Part shown: in pieces, positions 8,054-17,649 of the stretch
Numbering within the stretch: position 1 is the first letter of the stretch
How the letters are laid out: each line of letters opens with the position of its first letter
NCBI GenBank assembly: GCA_016929335.1
Contig: JAFGIY010000130.1
Location: forward strand, 52,720 to 116,719
Reading direction: 5' to 3'
DNA from: Acidobacteriota bacterium
GTDB lineage: Bacteria > Acidobacteriota > UBA6911
DNA length: 64,000 nt
Notes under the pieces: generated by a model
What the model was told of the DNA's origin: nothing
Database searches by the model: none
Seen by the model: only the letters and a program-made list of their open reading frames with translations
Made by a program: the position numbers and the translations under genes

Positions 8054-11000
8054 TCAGATGATCCGGATGGCTTTGCCGGTGCGCGCAAGCAGAAGGTAGG
8101 CCGCTTCGACTTGTATCGAAAGGGACGTCAAAGCATTGACATATTCCCGTATTTGATCTCCGTACTTGTTTCGAAAGAATTTCTCAACATCTTCTTCAAT
8201 GCTCGCCGCCCGGTCGGTTTTGTAATCCACGAGCACCCACCCGGAGTCTCCCTCAAAAATTAGGTCGATTTTCCCTTCCTCAACTGATTTATCGTCCAGC
8301 GGCCGCACAAAAGGCAATTCACGTAATACCCTTTTTTGCGAACGGGCAGCTTCGCGGGCCTCGTTCAGCAGATCTGAACCCAAGCTTGTGCGCATCATGC
8401 TTTCCAGCATTCCTATGCCGGCCGGATCCAGCCTGTGCTTTGTCGCGACATTTTGGACCAACCGGCTTATGCCCACGGATTTCAAGAAATCCACCCGTTC
8501 CATCGCTTCGTGAAATGCGACTCCCAGTCGAACAGATCTGCTTCCCGCAATTTCGGGGGCACGATCTTCTGCAGGACGGTGCTCCGAATCAGGCGCATCC
8601 GGAATCTGCCCAGCCGCTTTCAAGCTTTCCGAAGAAGGGGTTTTTTCGATTAAAGCGTGCAGCTCTTCGCATTCGCGGATCGCAACAGCCTGCCAGTCGA
8701 TGCCGGTTTTGATATCCCTGGATTGGGGAACCTTTAGCGACCTATCCAGTTCGGCCGCATCAATCAATCGAGCCGGACCGTCTTTGCCAAGATAGCAATC
8801 CGCTATAAATGAACCCAAGGGATCCAGCCGCGTCCCATCCGTAGCCGGCACCCATTCCCCGGGATTGCCCGATTCTTTCATGCCTGCCGTATGTGTGCTC
8901 AGGATCAGATGATCTCTGGCTCGAGTCAGCCCAACATAAAGGAGCCTGACAAGCTCCGCGCTTTCCCGTTTCTTCTCCTCCTCCGCCAGTTCCTGCCAGA
9001 GCGGCGTGCGCAGTCCCGAATCTTTGGAACCGATGCCGAGCGCAAAAAGTCTCCTGTTTCGAGGATCGGCCAGAATGCTTTTGCCTCGGACCTGCCTCCG
9101 TAATCCGAGTGCGGCAACGATGACAATTGGGAAATCGAGCCCCTTCGCTTTATGAATCGACATGATCCGAACCGCGTCGCTGCGATCCTCCATCAGTCGG
9201 CTTTCGCTCTCGGCCAGTCCTTCTTCATCCATTGTGCCCAACAGATCCACGACCTGAGAAAAAGCAGCGTCGCCCTGGAGTGCGCGAAGAGTGCGCCCCA
9301 GCTTGTTCAGATTAGCCAGCGATTGAAATCCGCCTGCTGCAAGAACCTCCCTCGCACCGGTCTTCTGCAAAAGAACTTCGAAGCTTTCTGAAGCCCTCCT
9401 TTCGTGCCGGTGAAGATGAAGATTGCGCAGGATTTCAAAGGGGAAGTGGAGGGGCGAATCGTCCGGCACCTGTTCGCGATAATCCAGCGGAAGCCCTTCA
9501 ATATGAGCTCGCAGCAGATCTTCATCCGAAAGCCCGAAAAAAACCGACCGGAGCGAGCCATATAGCGCAACGCTGTCGTTCGGATTGGCAACGGCCCGCA
9601 GAACCGTAATAGCGGAAGATACCTCGCTGCGGGCGTAATAGAACTTGCCTCCTTCCAAAACATACGGGATCCCCATTTCACGGAACTCGTCTTCCAGAAC
9701 ATCGACGCGCGTCAGTACCGGGAGCAAAACGGCAATATCTCCGTATTGAGGCACGCGCCATCCGCTCTCCTCCTTGTGTATGGAGTCAGCGATTTTCCAG
9801 GAGTCGGATCCGTGAATCGCGCAGATGAGTCCGGCTATCTTTTTCGACTCAAGCTTGACAAATTCCTTCGTGTTCCGTTTTGCTCGGCTCTCGTCTGCCT
9901 TATCTCCAAGCAGATGAACGGAGGGGGCGTGCAGCTCTTCCGTACGATATCCCTGTCCTCCAAAGGGCAGGTAATCGCCTTGGTAGCGTCTTTCATCCGG
10001 CCCGGCCTTCATCACCGGTGCGAATGCGTTGTCCACGAAACTCAGGATAGAAGGGACGGAACGGAAGTTTGTCGTCAATTCCAACAGGCCCAATCCCAGA
10101 GACTCTCTGTGTTCCCGGTTCACTACTTCGAGGTAGGTTTCAATATCCGCATTACGGAATCGATAGATGGATTGTTTGGGGTCTCCGACGATGAACAGCC
10201 GTCCCGGCTCAGGGCGGAGTCCGGCCAAATCCTGTCCCTCCATATCCGCCGACGTCAGGAGAAGAACGATATCCCACTGAATGGGATCCGTATCCTGGAA
10301 TTCGTCAACCAGCAGTGTCCTGTATTGAAGCTGAAATTCGCGCCTAACCGTCTTGTTCTTAAGCAGCATCTCGCGCGCCAGCCAGAGCTGATCATCGAAA
10401 TCAATGCGTCCGCATGCCTGCTTTCGTTTCTCCCACTCGCCCACTATAAAGTCTGTGCGGATCCAGCAAACGACTTCATAGAGAAGCTGCTGTTTAGGCA
10501 GGTTTTCGCAGGCGGCACGGAATTCTACAATCTCCCTGAGATACTCCTGAACCGCCGCCACTGTGCTTTTGCCGTCTTTCCAATTCGCTGCTGCTCCGGC
10601 CTTCCCCGGCCTGGACAGGGCGGCGATTGTATCTTCCGGATTTTCAAGCCAGTGCAACGCACTCAGCAAATAGGCAGCCAGCTTATCTTCGGGATCTTTC
10701 AGCTTCTCCAGATAGCTTTTCCCCAGTTCCAGAAGACCGTGAACTTTTTCCTGATACTCCTCTTTTGCCGGAGGAGGATCACAGTCCAGGCTGCGGATTT
10801 TTATCCAGCTGTGACGCAGCGTCCGGGCCAGCTCTTCCAGGGTATCCAGGCGGAATCCGTTTCGCAGCGCTTTCTCCAGAACGGGATGGCGATCCACAAG
10901 AGCACGGCTGATCCAGGGTTCCCATATCTCCCTAAAAAATAACTCGCTTTGAATGGCATCCAGCGCCGTGAACCGCGGATCCAGTCCGGCTTCCACAGGC

Positions 11001-11386
11001 CTTTCTTTTAAGAGCGAAACGGCAAAAGAATGAAAAGTCGAAATCGCGGCCGTCTCCAGATCGTTGAGCGCTTCGAGCGCTCTCTCCGACTGCTCCTTTG
11101 GCGACCGCTCATGAAGGAGAATCTGCTCAAAATGCTGCCGCAACCGCACCCTCATCTCACTTGCGGCTTTCTCCGTAAAAGTTATGGCGCAGATGTGCGA
11201 AAGGGGCAAAGGCGGGCCCGCAGGTCCTTTCTCCAGCACAAGATGGAGAATCCGGTTGATGAGAATGCTGGTCTTTCCGGTTCCGGCGGAGGCTTCGACC
11301 ACAAACGAATTCGCCGTATCCTCAATGGCTCTGCGCCGGGCGTCTCTATCGGATTCAAGATATGGAATTCGAGATTCGAGATTCAC
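8054..11386 (-). CDS. addA: AddA-type helicase/exonuclease (UvrD/RecB family)
   Basis: The helicase-nuclease subunit of an AddAB double-strand-break resection complex, 1110 residues. Seen are Walker A EASAGTGKTSILI close to the N-terminus, the motif-II region VDEFQDTDPIQW, later UvrD motifs (GDPKQSIYRFRNAD, SIHKAKGLDFPIVIV, LLYVGLTRARDHLIL) and a C-terminal PD-(D/E)xK nuclease with GWVLVDYKTDRA. I start at GTG 11386, which shares GTGA with the addB stop and leaves the usual short N-terminus before Walker A; an ATG at 11473 would add 29 non-conserved residues inside addB. The first residues (NLESRIPYLESD) are encoded by the ATTCGAG array. Translationally coupled to addB. Confidence 0.92.
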   Translation of the reverse strand: MNLESRIPYLESDRDARRRAIEDTANSFVVEASAGTGKTSILINRILHLVLEKGPAGPPLPLSHICAITFTEKAASEMRVRLRQHFEQILLHERSPKEQSERALEALNDLETAAISTFHSFAVSLLKERPVEAGLDPRFTALDAIQSELFFREIWEPWISRALVDRHPVLEKALRNGFRLDTLEELARTLRHSWIKIRSLDCDPPPAKEEYQEKVHGLLELGKSYLEKLKDPEDKLAAYLLSALHWLENPEDTIAALSRPGKAGAAANWKDGKSTVAAVQEYLREIVEFRAACENLPKQQLLYEVVCWIRTDFIVGEWEKRKQACGRIDFDDQLWLAREMLLKNKTVRREFQLQYRTLLVDEFQDTDPIQWDIVLLLTSADMEGQDLAGLRPEPGRLFIVGDPKQSIYRFRNADIETYLEVVNREHRESLGLGLLELTTNFRSVPSILSFVDNAFAPVMKAGPDERRYQGDYLPFGGQGYRTEELHAPSVHLLGDKADESRAKRNTKEFVKLESKKIAGLICAIHGSDSWKIADSIHKEESGWRVPQYGDIAVLLPVLTRVDVLEDEFREMGIPYVLEGGKFYYARSEVSSAITVLRAVANPNDSVALYGSLRSVFFGLSDEDLLRAHIEGLPLDYREQVPDDSPLHFPFEILRNLHLHRHERRASESFEVLLQKTGAREVLAAGGFQSLANLNKLGRTLRALQGDAAFSQVVDLLGTMDEEGLAESESRLMEDRSDAVRIMSIHKAKGLDFPIVIVAALGLRRQVRGKSILADPRNRRLFALGIGSKDSGLRTPLWQELAEEEKKRESAELVRLLYVGLTRARDHLILSTHTAGMKESGNPGEWVPATDGTRLDPLGSFIADCYLGKDGPARLIDAAELDRSLKVPQSRDIKTGIDWQAVAIRECEELHALIEKTPSSESLKAAGQIPDAPDSEHRPAEDRAPEIAGSRSVRLGVAFHEAMERVDFLKSVGISRLVQNVATKHRLDPAGIGMLESMMRTSLGSDLLNEAREAARSQKRVLRELPFVRPLDDKSVEEGKIDLIFEGDSGWVLVDYKTDRAASIEEDVEKFFRNKYGDQIREYVNALTSLSIQVEAAYLLLARTGKAIRII

Positions 11387-11387
11387 G
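11353..11387. repeat. ATTCGAG heptamer array across the addB/addA junction
   Basis: Five consecutive seven-base units (ATTCAAG, ATATGGA, ATTCGAG, ATTCGAG, ATTCACG). The addB stop and the addA GTG start both lie in the last unit, so the array supplies the junction of two coupled genes and the first residues of AddA. Confidence 0.85.
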
Positions 11388-14300
11388 GCTGCGGCTCCAC
11401 TATTCTGAGAAAATTTTGAACGGCGGGATCTGCAATCTTCCGTTCTTCCCTCTGGAGGCGGTCTTTCCCGCAAATTGTCAGGTAATCACAGAAATCGCAA
11501 TGTCCCGAAGGGCGCAGAATTCCGCTTGTTCGGATAAAAAAGGCGCCGCGATCGATCCCGTCCGCCGTGATTTCAAGAATGCCGGACAATCTCTCGAGCG
11601 CCTGCTGCAATTCTTCATCCGTAAAGGAACAGGGGACGATGCGGCCGTCTTTAGGCTGCAAATGCAGATATTCGCCCGCGACGGTTTCCACTTCTCTAAA
11701 ATCTTCAAGGACGGATAGCGCGCCTCTATAAACAGCGACCTGAATTCTCTCCCCTGACATGAGCGGAGTTCGTGATTTTCTGGACATTGAGTCCGGTAAA
11801 GAACCGGTTTTATAGTCGACGACTCTCGCTGTTTTGCCGTCGCGTGAAACATCAATGCGATCGATTCTGCCTCTGAAATCGAAGGTATATTTCCCTGCTC
11901 TCAACCGAAACGGAGGGAATGTCTCTACTCCTGGGAACTCTCCGAATGGCTGTTCCAGCCGCGCGGGCAACAGCCCCTGAGTTGCCCGGTTCTTTTCGAA
12001 CGCCAGCCATTGGTTGAAGATTTTCAAAAGCGAATCACACTCGATCTCCCACAACAAAGCGGGAAGTCCGGCCGGCCGGGATTTTTCCAAAATGTCCCGT
12101 GCCAGAAGATTCAGGTCCTGCCGGAGCTTTTCCTCAGACGCCGCTAAAAATTTTTCGCCGCAATAGTCTTTCAGAAATGTTTCAAGAATGGAGTGGACGA
12201 TTGTGCCTCTTTCCAGCGGATCAATAGCCTCAAAAGGCTCCGCTTCTTCCCATAGCTCCAGTTCCATTCCGCGCTTAAGGAAGAAGTAATACGGGCATTT
12301 TGCATATTCCTCCAGGCGGCTTGCAGAGACCTGCCCGGCAGCGGCGCCCATAGTACGGGATGCCCATTCTTTGAGCTTTGAATCAGTCAGAAATCCATCA
12401 TAGGGAGTCAGCCTTTGAATCCATCGCGCCTGCTGATATGCAATCGGTCCGGCAAACCGGATAGGATCCAGATGTTCCAGAGCCTTCAACGCCTGCTGCG
12501 CTGCATTCCGGTCAGACGTGATCAGCCTCAGGCGGATTTCTCCCTCATCCACGGCTATTTCATTCTTTAGAGGAGCGGGATTATCGAGGCTTATGGACCG
12601 GAATCCCGCAATGTTGCCCTGGTTCAGATCGCGAATGGAAACCACAGTTCCCCGAATCGCGGCGGCGGCACGCAGGAAAAACTGGGAAGGAATCCGTTCT
12701 CGGTCAGAACTCTCTTCAAGACGCGATGTGATTAAAACCAACCGCTTCTCTGCGGAGCGCGCTGCCATATCAAACAGCAGTTTTTCTTCTTCCATGCGCA
12801 TGGATTTTATGGGAAGGCTTTCCATCCGCCGGCGTTCGGAATCCAGCAGCAGAGGATCCTGCCGCAATTTTGCCGGAAAGCGCCCTTCATCCAATCCCGG
12901 AATGATAACGAGCGGGAATTGCAGGCCGCGCGCCGCGCTTGTTGAGAGCAGGTTTATTCCGGTGCGCTGAAAATGTCCTGCGGGAAAGGATAGAGAGGCA
13001 ATAGACTGAACCAGTGCAGTCCTTAATCTATCGACAGACACCGTTTCATTATCGAATCTTGAATCTCGAATCTCGAATTCTTTCAGAATCTGCAGGTTTC
13101 TAATTCCATCCAGAACAGATGAAAAATACGCCCAGTCCTCGGAAGCGCCCAGCAGCGGTTCGATGTGCCGGTCGATATAATCCGCCCAGTCCGCCCATGC
13201 GAGGGACGCGGGCCAGCCGGAAGCCGCCTTCCGCAGAAGCTGCCATCCATCACGGAGCGATGCCGCAGTCTCCAGGCGCCTGGCGGCGCTTTTCGGCGAT
13301 GGGATGCCTCGGCTGGTTTCTTCTTCGTCCGGATCCGGTTTCCCTGAGGCTTCCAGTTTTTGTAAATTCCTGCGCGCCTCGCCAACCAGCGCTTCCGTGC
13401 CGATGTCCCAAGATTGAACGCCGGCCAGGAAACGCGGGTCATTGGTCAGAGATCTCCATGTCTGCACGTCCCAGGACAAGGCTTGCTTTTCCGGCAATGA
13501 AGCCGCTATAAGCTCCATTGCATTCAGAACGGCTTCGCGTGAGAAGGAATTCGCTTCCAGCCCGCTTACGGCAACAATGGCTCTGCTGAGTGGCCGATCC
13601 GCAAAGCTGCTGCCTCCGCAGATAAAATAGGGGATGCCCCGCAATCGCAGGATCTCGCTTATGATCGGGATATCATTTTCAGGCTGTCTCAGAATAACGG
13701 CCGCCTCGTGGAAACCCCGGATGGTCCCATCCCGCACCGCACGGAAGACTTCTCGGACTATCTCTATGGCCGACCGGGATTCTCCCGGCGCGGATATCAG
13801 GGCAAAAGACTGATCCGGCGAGAGGCTTTCTCCGAGATGAGTATCCGGCCGATGCGTCAATCCGAATCCCCTGCCTGCCAGACGATCCAGACTGCCGGCC
13901 GGACGTTTTTCAGGAAGTTGAATAGGTTCCACGCCCAGTTCACGAGCACGGGATTGCAGAAACGGTTTCACAAATCCGGAGATGGATTCATTCACATGCG
14001 GGATGAAATAAACCATGTCGAAGAAATTCCTGAGCGCACCCAGGAGCCGGATTTGCTGCCCCGTCGCATCGTAAATGCCGTATACAAGCAGCTGCCGGGA
14101 TCCAAGCGCGCCATGAGCTTCCGGCGCATTGCGGATTGCGGCGCGAAAATCGTCATCGACATCATGGAAGAGGCTGACTCCATCGCGATAGCGCCGATAC
14201 AGATCGGCCAAACCCGCCAGGTGCTCACGGCGGTCCTTCATCTCGGGAAAGGTCTCGATTGTCCGCGACAGCTCTTGCGGTGAGATCTCTGCATCCCGCA

Positions 14301-14733
14301 GGTCTCGAAAAGTATCGAGAAGCGCATCGCGGAAGCCCGGGAAGCCGGAAAGAGATGCAAAGACAGGAGGCGTTTGTGCAGCGAGAAGGTCCTCCAGAAT
14401 AATGGAACTGCCCAGGCTTGGGAGCCTGGCTTTCTTTACATCATTTTCAGCCACGCCGGCCAAACGGTTGGCAAGATCCAGGAAGGTCAGGAAACGGATA
14501 TTCGCCAGCGGCCGGCCTGTTTGGGCGTAGCGACGTTTCAGGTAGGTGGCCAGGATATTGGAGCCGACAAGGACGTTGATTTCCAGAAGCGGATCGTCCC
14601 GCTGCAAATCAGCGACGACATCCATCCAGCGGATTTCCAGCGCAGAAAATGATCCTGTATAGATTATATGATTCGAAATTTGAGATTCGAGATTCGAGAT
14701 TGAAGCGGCGGGAAGGCCGGATTTTTTATTCAT
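11383..14733 (-). CDS. addB: AddB-type nuclease with iron-sulfur site
   Basis: The second AddAB subunit, 1116 residues. The N-terminal half is an inactivated helicase-like fold (VLVGSNILATYLKRRYA, later IIPGLDEGRFPAKLRQDPLL). The C-terminal half carries a PD-(D/E)xK nuclease (RGRIDRIDV, ARVVDYKTGSLP) bracketed by an iron-sulfur cysteine set: EEYAKCPYYFFLKRG at the start and SGHCDFCDYLTIC near the end, the pattern of AddB/RexB-type nucleases. It is upstream of and overlaps addA. The N-terminal SISNLESQISN and an internal EFEIRDSRFD stretch are translated ATTCGAG repeat, so the repeat is tolerated inside the protein. AddAB trims broken ends for RecA loading. Confidence 0.9.
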   Translation of the reverse strand: MNKKSGLPAASISNLESQISNHIIYTGSFSALEIRWMDVVADLQRDDPLLEINVLVGSNILATYLKRRYAQTGRPLANIRFLTFLDLANRLAGVAENDVKKARLPSLGSSIILEDLLAAQTPPVFASLSGFPGFRDALLDTFRDLRDAEISPQELSRTIETFPEMKDRREHLAGLADLYRRYRDGVSLFHDVDDDFRAAIRNAPEAHGALGSRQLLVYGIYDATGQQIRLLGALRNFFDMVYFIPHVNESISGFVKPFLQSRARELGVEPIQLPEKRPAGSLDRLAGRGFGLTHRPDTHLGESLSPDQSFALISAPGESRSAIEIVREVFRAVRDGTIRGFHEAAVILRQPENDIPIISEILRLRGIPYFICGGSSFADRPLSRAIVAVSGLEANSFSREAVLNAMELIAASLPEKQALSWDVQTWRSLTNDPRFLAGVQSWDIGTEALVGEARRNLQKLEASGKPDPDEEETSRGIPSPKSAARRLETAASLRDGWQLLRKAASGWPASLAWADWADYIDRHIEPLLGASEDWAYFSSVLDGIRNLQILKEFEIRDSRFDNETVSVDRLRTALVQSIASLSFPAGHFQRTGINLLSTSAARGLQFPLVIIPGLDEGRFPAKLRQDPLLLDSERRRMESLPIKSMRMEEEKLLFDMAARSAEKRLVLITSRLEESSDRERIPSQFFLRAAAAIRGTVVSIRDLNQGNIAGFRSISLDNPAPLKNEIAVDEGEIRLRLITSDRNAAQQALKALEHLDPIRFAGPIAYQQARWIQRLTPYDGFLTDSKLKEWASRTMGAAAGQVSASRLEEYAKCPYYFFLKRGMELELWEEAEPFEAIDPLERGTIVHSILETFLKDYCGEKFLAASEEKLRQDLNLLARDILEKSRPAGLPALLWEIECDSLLKIFNQWLAFEKNRATQGLLPARLEQPFGEFPGVETFPPFRLRAGKYTFDFRGRIDRIDVSRDGKTARVVDYKTGSLPDSMSRKSRTPLMSGERIQVAVYRGALSVLEDFREVETVAGEYLHLQPKDGRIVPCSFTDEELQQALERLSGILEITADGIDRGAFFIRTSGILRPSGHCDFCDYLTICGKDRLQREERKIADPAVQNFLRIVEPQP
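13053..13080. repeat. ATTCGAG heptamer array inside addB
   Basis: Four units (CGAATCT, TGAATCT, CGAATCT, CGAATTC on the plus strand) lie wholly within the addB reading frame and are translated as EFEIRDSRFD without interrupting it. Confidence 0.85.
14671..14705. repeat. ATTCGAG heptamer array at the addB 5' end
   Basis: Units ATTCGAA, ATTTGAG, ATTCGAG, ATTCGAG and ATTGAAG within the first codons of addB, giving the residues SISNLESQISN. A later in-frame start could exclude the array, so it may lie in the leader rather than the protein. Confidence 0.85.
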
Positions 14734-14793
14734 ATTCCCCGCCCACGAAGATATACGAATAAGTCGTGATGCCTCGAACAGCAGGCAAATTCC

Positions 14794-14820
14794 GATTCTC
14801 GAATTTCGAATCTTGAATCA
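14794..14820. repeat. GAATCTC heptamer array after korC
   Basis: Units GATTCTC, GAATTTC, GAATCTT and GAATCA end exactly next to the korC stop codon. It occupies the gap between korC and addB, which otherwise shows nothing. Confidence 0.8.
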
Positions 14821-15360
14821 TTACCGGGCAAGGCCGTACTTGTAGCCGCAGTCATAAGCCTTCAGATTCATCGCTTCGGTGCCTTGAGGCACGGAAGCGA
14901 TGACGGCTTCCCTTGCGGCTTCATAAGCGACAATTTTTGTCACGGCGGTAAAAAAGCCGACCATAACGATGTTCAGGATCATCTTTCTGCCGAGCTCTTC
15001 CGCGAGTCGTGTGGCCGGGATGCCAAACAATCTCATTCCGGGCCTGAGGCCCTGAGGCTTGACCAGATCCTCCTCTATGATGATCGTCGCATTATCCGTC
15101 GCTTCCCGAAGGAACTTATTGCAGGCTTCCTGTGACATGACCAGAAGTATTTCGGGCCTGGTGACATAGGGGTACAGGACCTTGTTTTCCGAGATAATGA
15201 TCTGTGCGCTGCAGGCGCTTCCGCGGGCTTCCGGGCCAAAGCTTTGTGTAAGTGTGGCAAACTGATTGTTATAAAGACTCGCAGCCCGCCCGACGATCAT
15301 GCCCGCCAGTATGACGCCTTGTCCTCCGAATCCTCCAAATTTGATTTCGGTCCAGCTCAT
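14821..15360 (-). CDS. korC: 2-oxoacid:ferredoxin oxidoreductase gamma subunit
   Basis: Gamma subunit of 179 residues. It begins EIKFGGFGGQGVILAGMI, the family's nucleotide-like Gly-rich loop, followed by QSFGPEARGSACSAQIIIS, both hallmarks of the pyruvate/2-oxoacid oxidoreductase gamma domain. Its ATG overlaps the korB stop by 4 nt, so it is the last gene of the korDABC operon. With the alpha, beta and delta subunits it makes acyl-CoA from a 2-oxoacid and CoA, reducing ferredoxin. The reaction is reversible, so it could serve an oxidative or a reductive TCA branch. Confidence 0.93.
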   Translation of the reverse strand: MSWTEIKFGGFGGQGVILAGMIVGRAASLYNNQFATLTQSFGPEARGSACSAQIIISENKVLYPYVTRPEILLVMSQEACNKFLREATDNATIIIEEDLVKPQGLRPGMRLFGIPATRLAEELGRKMILNIVMVGFFTAVTKIVAYEAAREAVIASVPQGTEAMNLKAYDCGYKYGLAR

Positions 15361-16211
15361 AGCACTCCCTCGTATGGTTTGTAGGAGGATCCAAGTCTTT
15401 CAGCCATTTTTGCATTGTAAAGATCGATGAAGGAAGGCCTATCGCGATCAATGAATTTCCCGCACAGGATTTTCCCGTCGAAATCCAGATCGGCTTCCCG
15501 AGTATCCGCTCCGTTCTTGATGATGCTTTTTTCTTTATAGTATTTCATCATCTCAAGGCCGTCCCCCAGACGGTTTCTTCTTCCATACAGCGTCGGACAT
15601 GGGCTGATGATTTCCACAAAACTGAACCCTTTTTTCAGAATCGCTTCTTTCATGGCTTTGATGGACTGACGGACATGAAATGCAGTCCAGCGCGCGACAT
15701 ATACGGCGCCCGCGGATTCCGCCAGATGCGGCAGATTGAACGGCTTTTCGAAATTGCCATACGGCATAGTGGAAGCAATGGCGTCGATCGGAGTGGTCGG
15801 CGTAACCTGGCCTCCCGTCATTCCATAGGTGAAATTATTGACACATATGATTGTCAGATCCGAATTTCGGCGCGCCGCATGGATGAAGTGGTTGCCGCCA
15901 ATAGCAAAAAGATCTCCATCCCCGCTATAAACGACAACTTTAAGATTCGGGTTTGCGAGCTTGAGTCCAGTGGCAAAGGGAATCGGGCGGCCGTGAGTGG
16001 TGTGGAAACTATCCATTTTCAAATATCCGGCGACCCTGCCTGTGCAGCCGATGCCCGACACGACGCTGATATTGTCCAAAGGTATCTTGCTCTCCTCCAC
16101 AGCTCGAACAAAGCAGCTTATGGTTGTGCCCAATCCGCAGCCGGAACACCAGATGTGCGGGATGCGATCCATTCGAAGGTATTTGTTAATCGGATTGGTT
16201 GGTTTCAGCAT
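15357..16211 (-). CDS. korB: 2-oxoacid:ferredoxin oxidoreductase beta subunit (TPP-binding)
   Basis: The thiamine-diphosphate subunit, 284 residues. IWCSGCGLGTT is the start of the cofactor site, and VVYSGDGDLFAIGGNHFIHAARRN with VNNFTYGMTGGQVTPTTP forms the GDG-x(n)-NN TPP/Mg motif. The sequence and the alpha partner favour 2-oxoglutarate as substrate over pyruvate, although this is inference from overall resemblance. Its ATG lies within the last codons of korA (7-nt overlap), showing tight coupling. Confidence 0.93.
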   Translation of the reverse strand: MLKPTNPINKYLRMDRIPHIWCSGCGLGTTISCFVRAVEESKIPLDNISVVSGIGCTGRVAGYLKMDSFHTTHGRPIPFATGLKLANPNLKVVVYSGDGDLFAIGGNHFIHAARRNSDLTIICVNNFTYGMTGGQVTPTTPIDAIASTMPYGNFEKPFNLPHLAESAGAVYVARWTAFHVRQSIKAMKEAILKKGFSFVEIISPCPTLYGRRNRLGDGLEMMKYYKEKSIIKNGADTREADLDFDGKILCGKFIDRDRPSFIDLYNAKMAERLGSSYKPYEGVL

Positions 16212-17389
16212 GCCGCCTCCTCCACCTTCGACTGTCCGGCGGCCTCAAGGATCTTTCGGCTTATAACTTCGGGATCGTGCACTGTTCCTCCTCCGTGGGG
16301 AACCAGATAAGATGCGGTCCTGCCTTCGACAATACGCTGAAGCTCATAAAACATCTGGCCATAATTGAGCTCAGGCATTACAAATGCCTTAACGCGTCCG
16401 GCTAGTTCACGGATACGTTTCTCGCAGAAGGGCCAGGCGGTAATCAGCCGAAGATGGCCGACTTTGACTCCTTTCTCCTTAGCCATTTCTATCGCCTTAA
16501 CGGCCACACGCGAAGTAATGCCGTATGAAACAACAATCACCTCGGCGCCCTCTATTTCGGATTCTTCCACGCTGACGATTTTCTCCGCATTTCCCCGAAT
16601 TTTATCCATCAGCCTCCGGACGCATTTCTCCTGGACATCCGCGTTCATGACAGGGTAGCCCTTCTCATCATGCGTTAGTCCCGTCACGTGGAAATGATGT
16701 CCGTCTCCTGCTTTTGCCATTGGCGGAACCATACCGCCGTCGGGGGAATACGGCAGATATTCTCCGGGTTTTGCGGTTGTATAACGACGCTCAGTGATCT
16801 CAATTTCCTCGGCATTCGGAATAATCACCTTTTCCGTCATGTGCCCTACGCATTCGTCCATCATCATCATGACGGGCACGCGATATTCCTCGGCCAGATT
16901 GAAAGCGCGGATAGTCAAGTCGTAGCATTCCTGCGGAGAATTGGGACAGAGGGCGATGATTTCATAATCCCCATGGCTGCCCCATCGTGCCTGCATCATA
17001 TCCGCCTGGCCGGGCAGAGTCGGCAATCCCGTCGAAGGACCGCCCCGCTGAACGTTTACAAACACGCAGGGCGTCTCGAGCATGGCAGCCAGGCCGATAT
17101 GCTCCATCATCAGCGAAAATCCGGGGCCGGAAGTAACGGTCATCGCTTTTGCTCCCGCCCAAACGGCGCCCTGAATGGCAATGGAAGAGGCGATTTCATC
17201 CTCCATCTGAATGAAAAGGCCCCCGACCAAAGGAAACCTGGAAGCAATTCTCTCCACGACTTCCGTTGACGGAGTAATTGGATATCCGGCCACAAAGCGG
17301 CACCCTGCAGAAATGGCCCCTTCTGAACATGCATGGTCGCCATCAAGGAAATGAGCTCCGGTCAAAACTCCTTTAGGATCTGCTTTCAA
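16205..17389 (-). CDS. korA: 2-oxoacid:ferredoxin oxidoreductase alpha subunit
   Basis: Alpha subunit of 394 residues. GDHACSEGAISAGCRFVAGYPITPSTEV is the pyrimidine-binding domain start, followed by EDEIASSIAIQGAVWAGAKAMTVTSGPGFSLM and MMMDECVGHMTEKV. The likely start is the TTG at 17389: AGGAG lies just upstream and overlaps the end of korD, whereas the longer frame to 17479 is the korD coding region read in another frame. The absence of the fused beta and gamma domains makes this the four-subunit (korDABC) form typical of anaerobes. Confidence 0.92.
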   Translation of the reverse strand: MKADPKGVLTGAHFLDGDHACSEGAISAGCRFVAGYPITPSTEVVERIASRFPLVGGLFIQMEDEIASSIAIQGAVWAGAKAMTVTSGPGFSLMMEHIGLAAMLETPCVFVNVQRGGPSTGLPTLPGQADMMQARWGSHGDYEIIALCPNSPQECYDLTIRAFNLAEEYRVPVMMMMDECVGHMTEKVIIPNAEEIEITERRYTTAKPGEYLPYSPDGGMVPPMAKAGDGHHFHVTGLTHDEKGYPVMNADVQEKCVRRLMDKIRGNAEKIVSVEESEIEGAEVIVVSYGITSRVAVKAIEMAKEKGVKVGHLRLITAWPFCEKRIRELAGRVKAFVMPELNYGQMFYELQRIVEGRTASYLVPHGGGTVHDPEVISRKILEAAGQSKVEEAAC

Positions 17390-17400
17390 CTGGTCTCCTT

Positions 17401-17649
17401 TCAAGCAACCTCTTTTATTTGAATCCCAAAAATCGCAAAATCCGGACAGTACAACCCACACAAACCGCATCCTGTGCATTCTTCCGGTCTTGCCACGCGC
17501 GGCGGATGATACCCTTTGCTGTTAAAATCATTTGAAAACACAAGCGCCTCGGTCGGACAAAATTCGATGCAAAAGCCGCAGCCTTTGCAAAGCTCGACAT
17601 CAATTGTCACCAGACCCCGCGGCCTCTTGACTTTTTTGGTCTCGGGCAT
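17401..17649 (-). CDS. korD: 2-oxoacid:ferredoxin oxidoreductase delta (2x[4Fe-4S] ferredoxin) subunit
   Basis: An 82-residue ferredoxin subunit with two classic clusters: CKGCGFCIEFCPTEA and CTGCGLCGLYCPDFA. It passes electrons from the TPP site to free ferredoxin. The start is the ATG at MPETKKVKRPRG with AGGAG 9 nt upstream; further in-frame codons up to 17757 lack support. It is the first gene of korDABC, 12 nt before korA. The 196 nt between it and the MFS gene presumably holds the operon promoter, but I see no clear -35/-10 pair there. Confidence 0.92.
   Translation of the reverse strand: MPETKKVKRPRGLVTIDVELCKGCGFCIEFCPTEALVFSNDFNSKGYHPPRVARPEECTGCGLCGLYCPDFAIFGIQIKEVA

Noticed and set aside
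9746..10942. 398-codon open frame on the plus strand
   Set aside because: It lies wholly opposite addA, has no recognisable domain or ribosome site, and addA has clear conserved motifs throughout.
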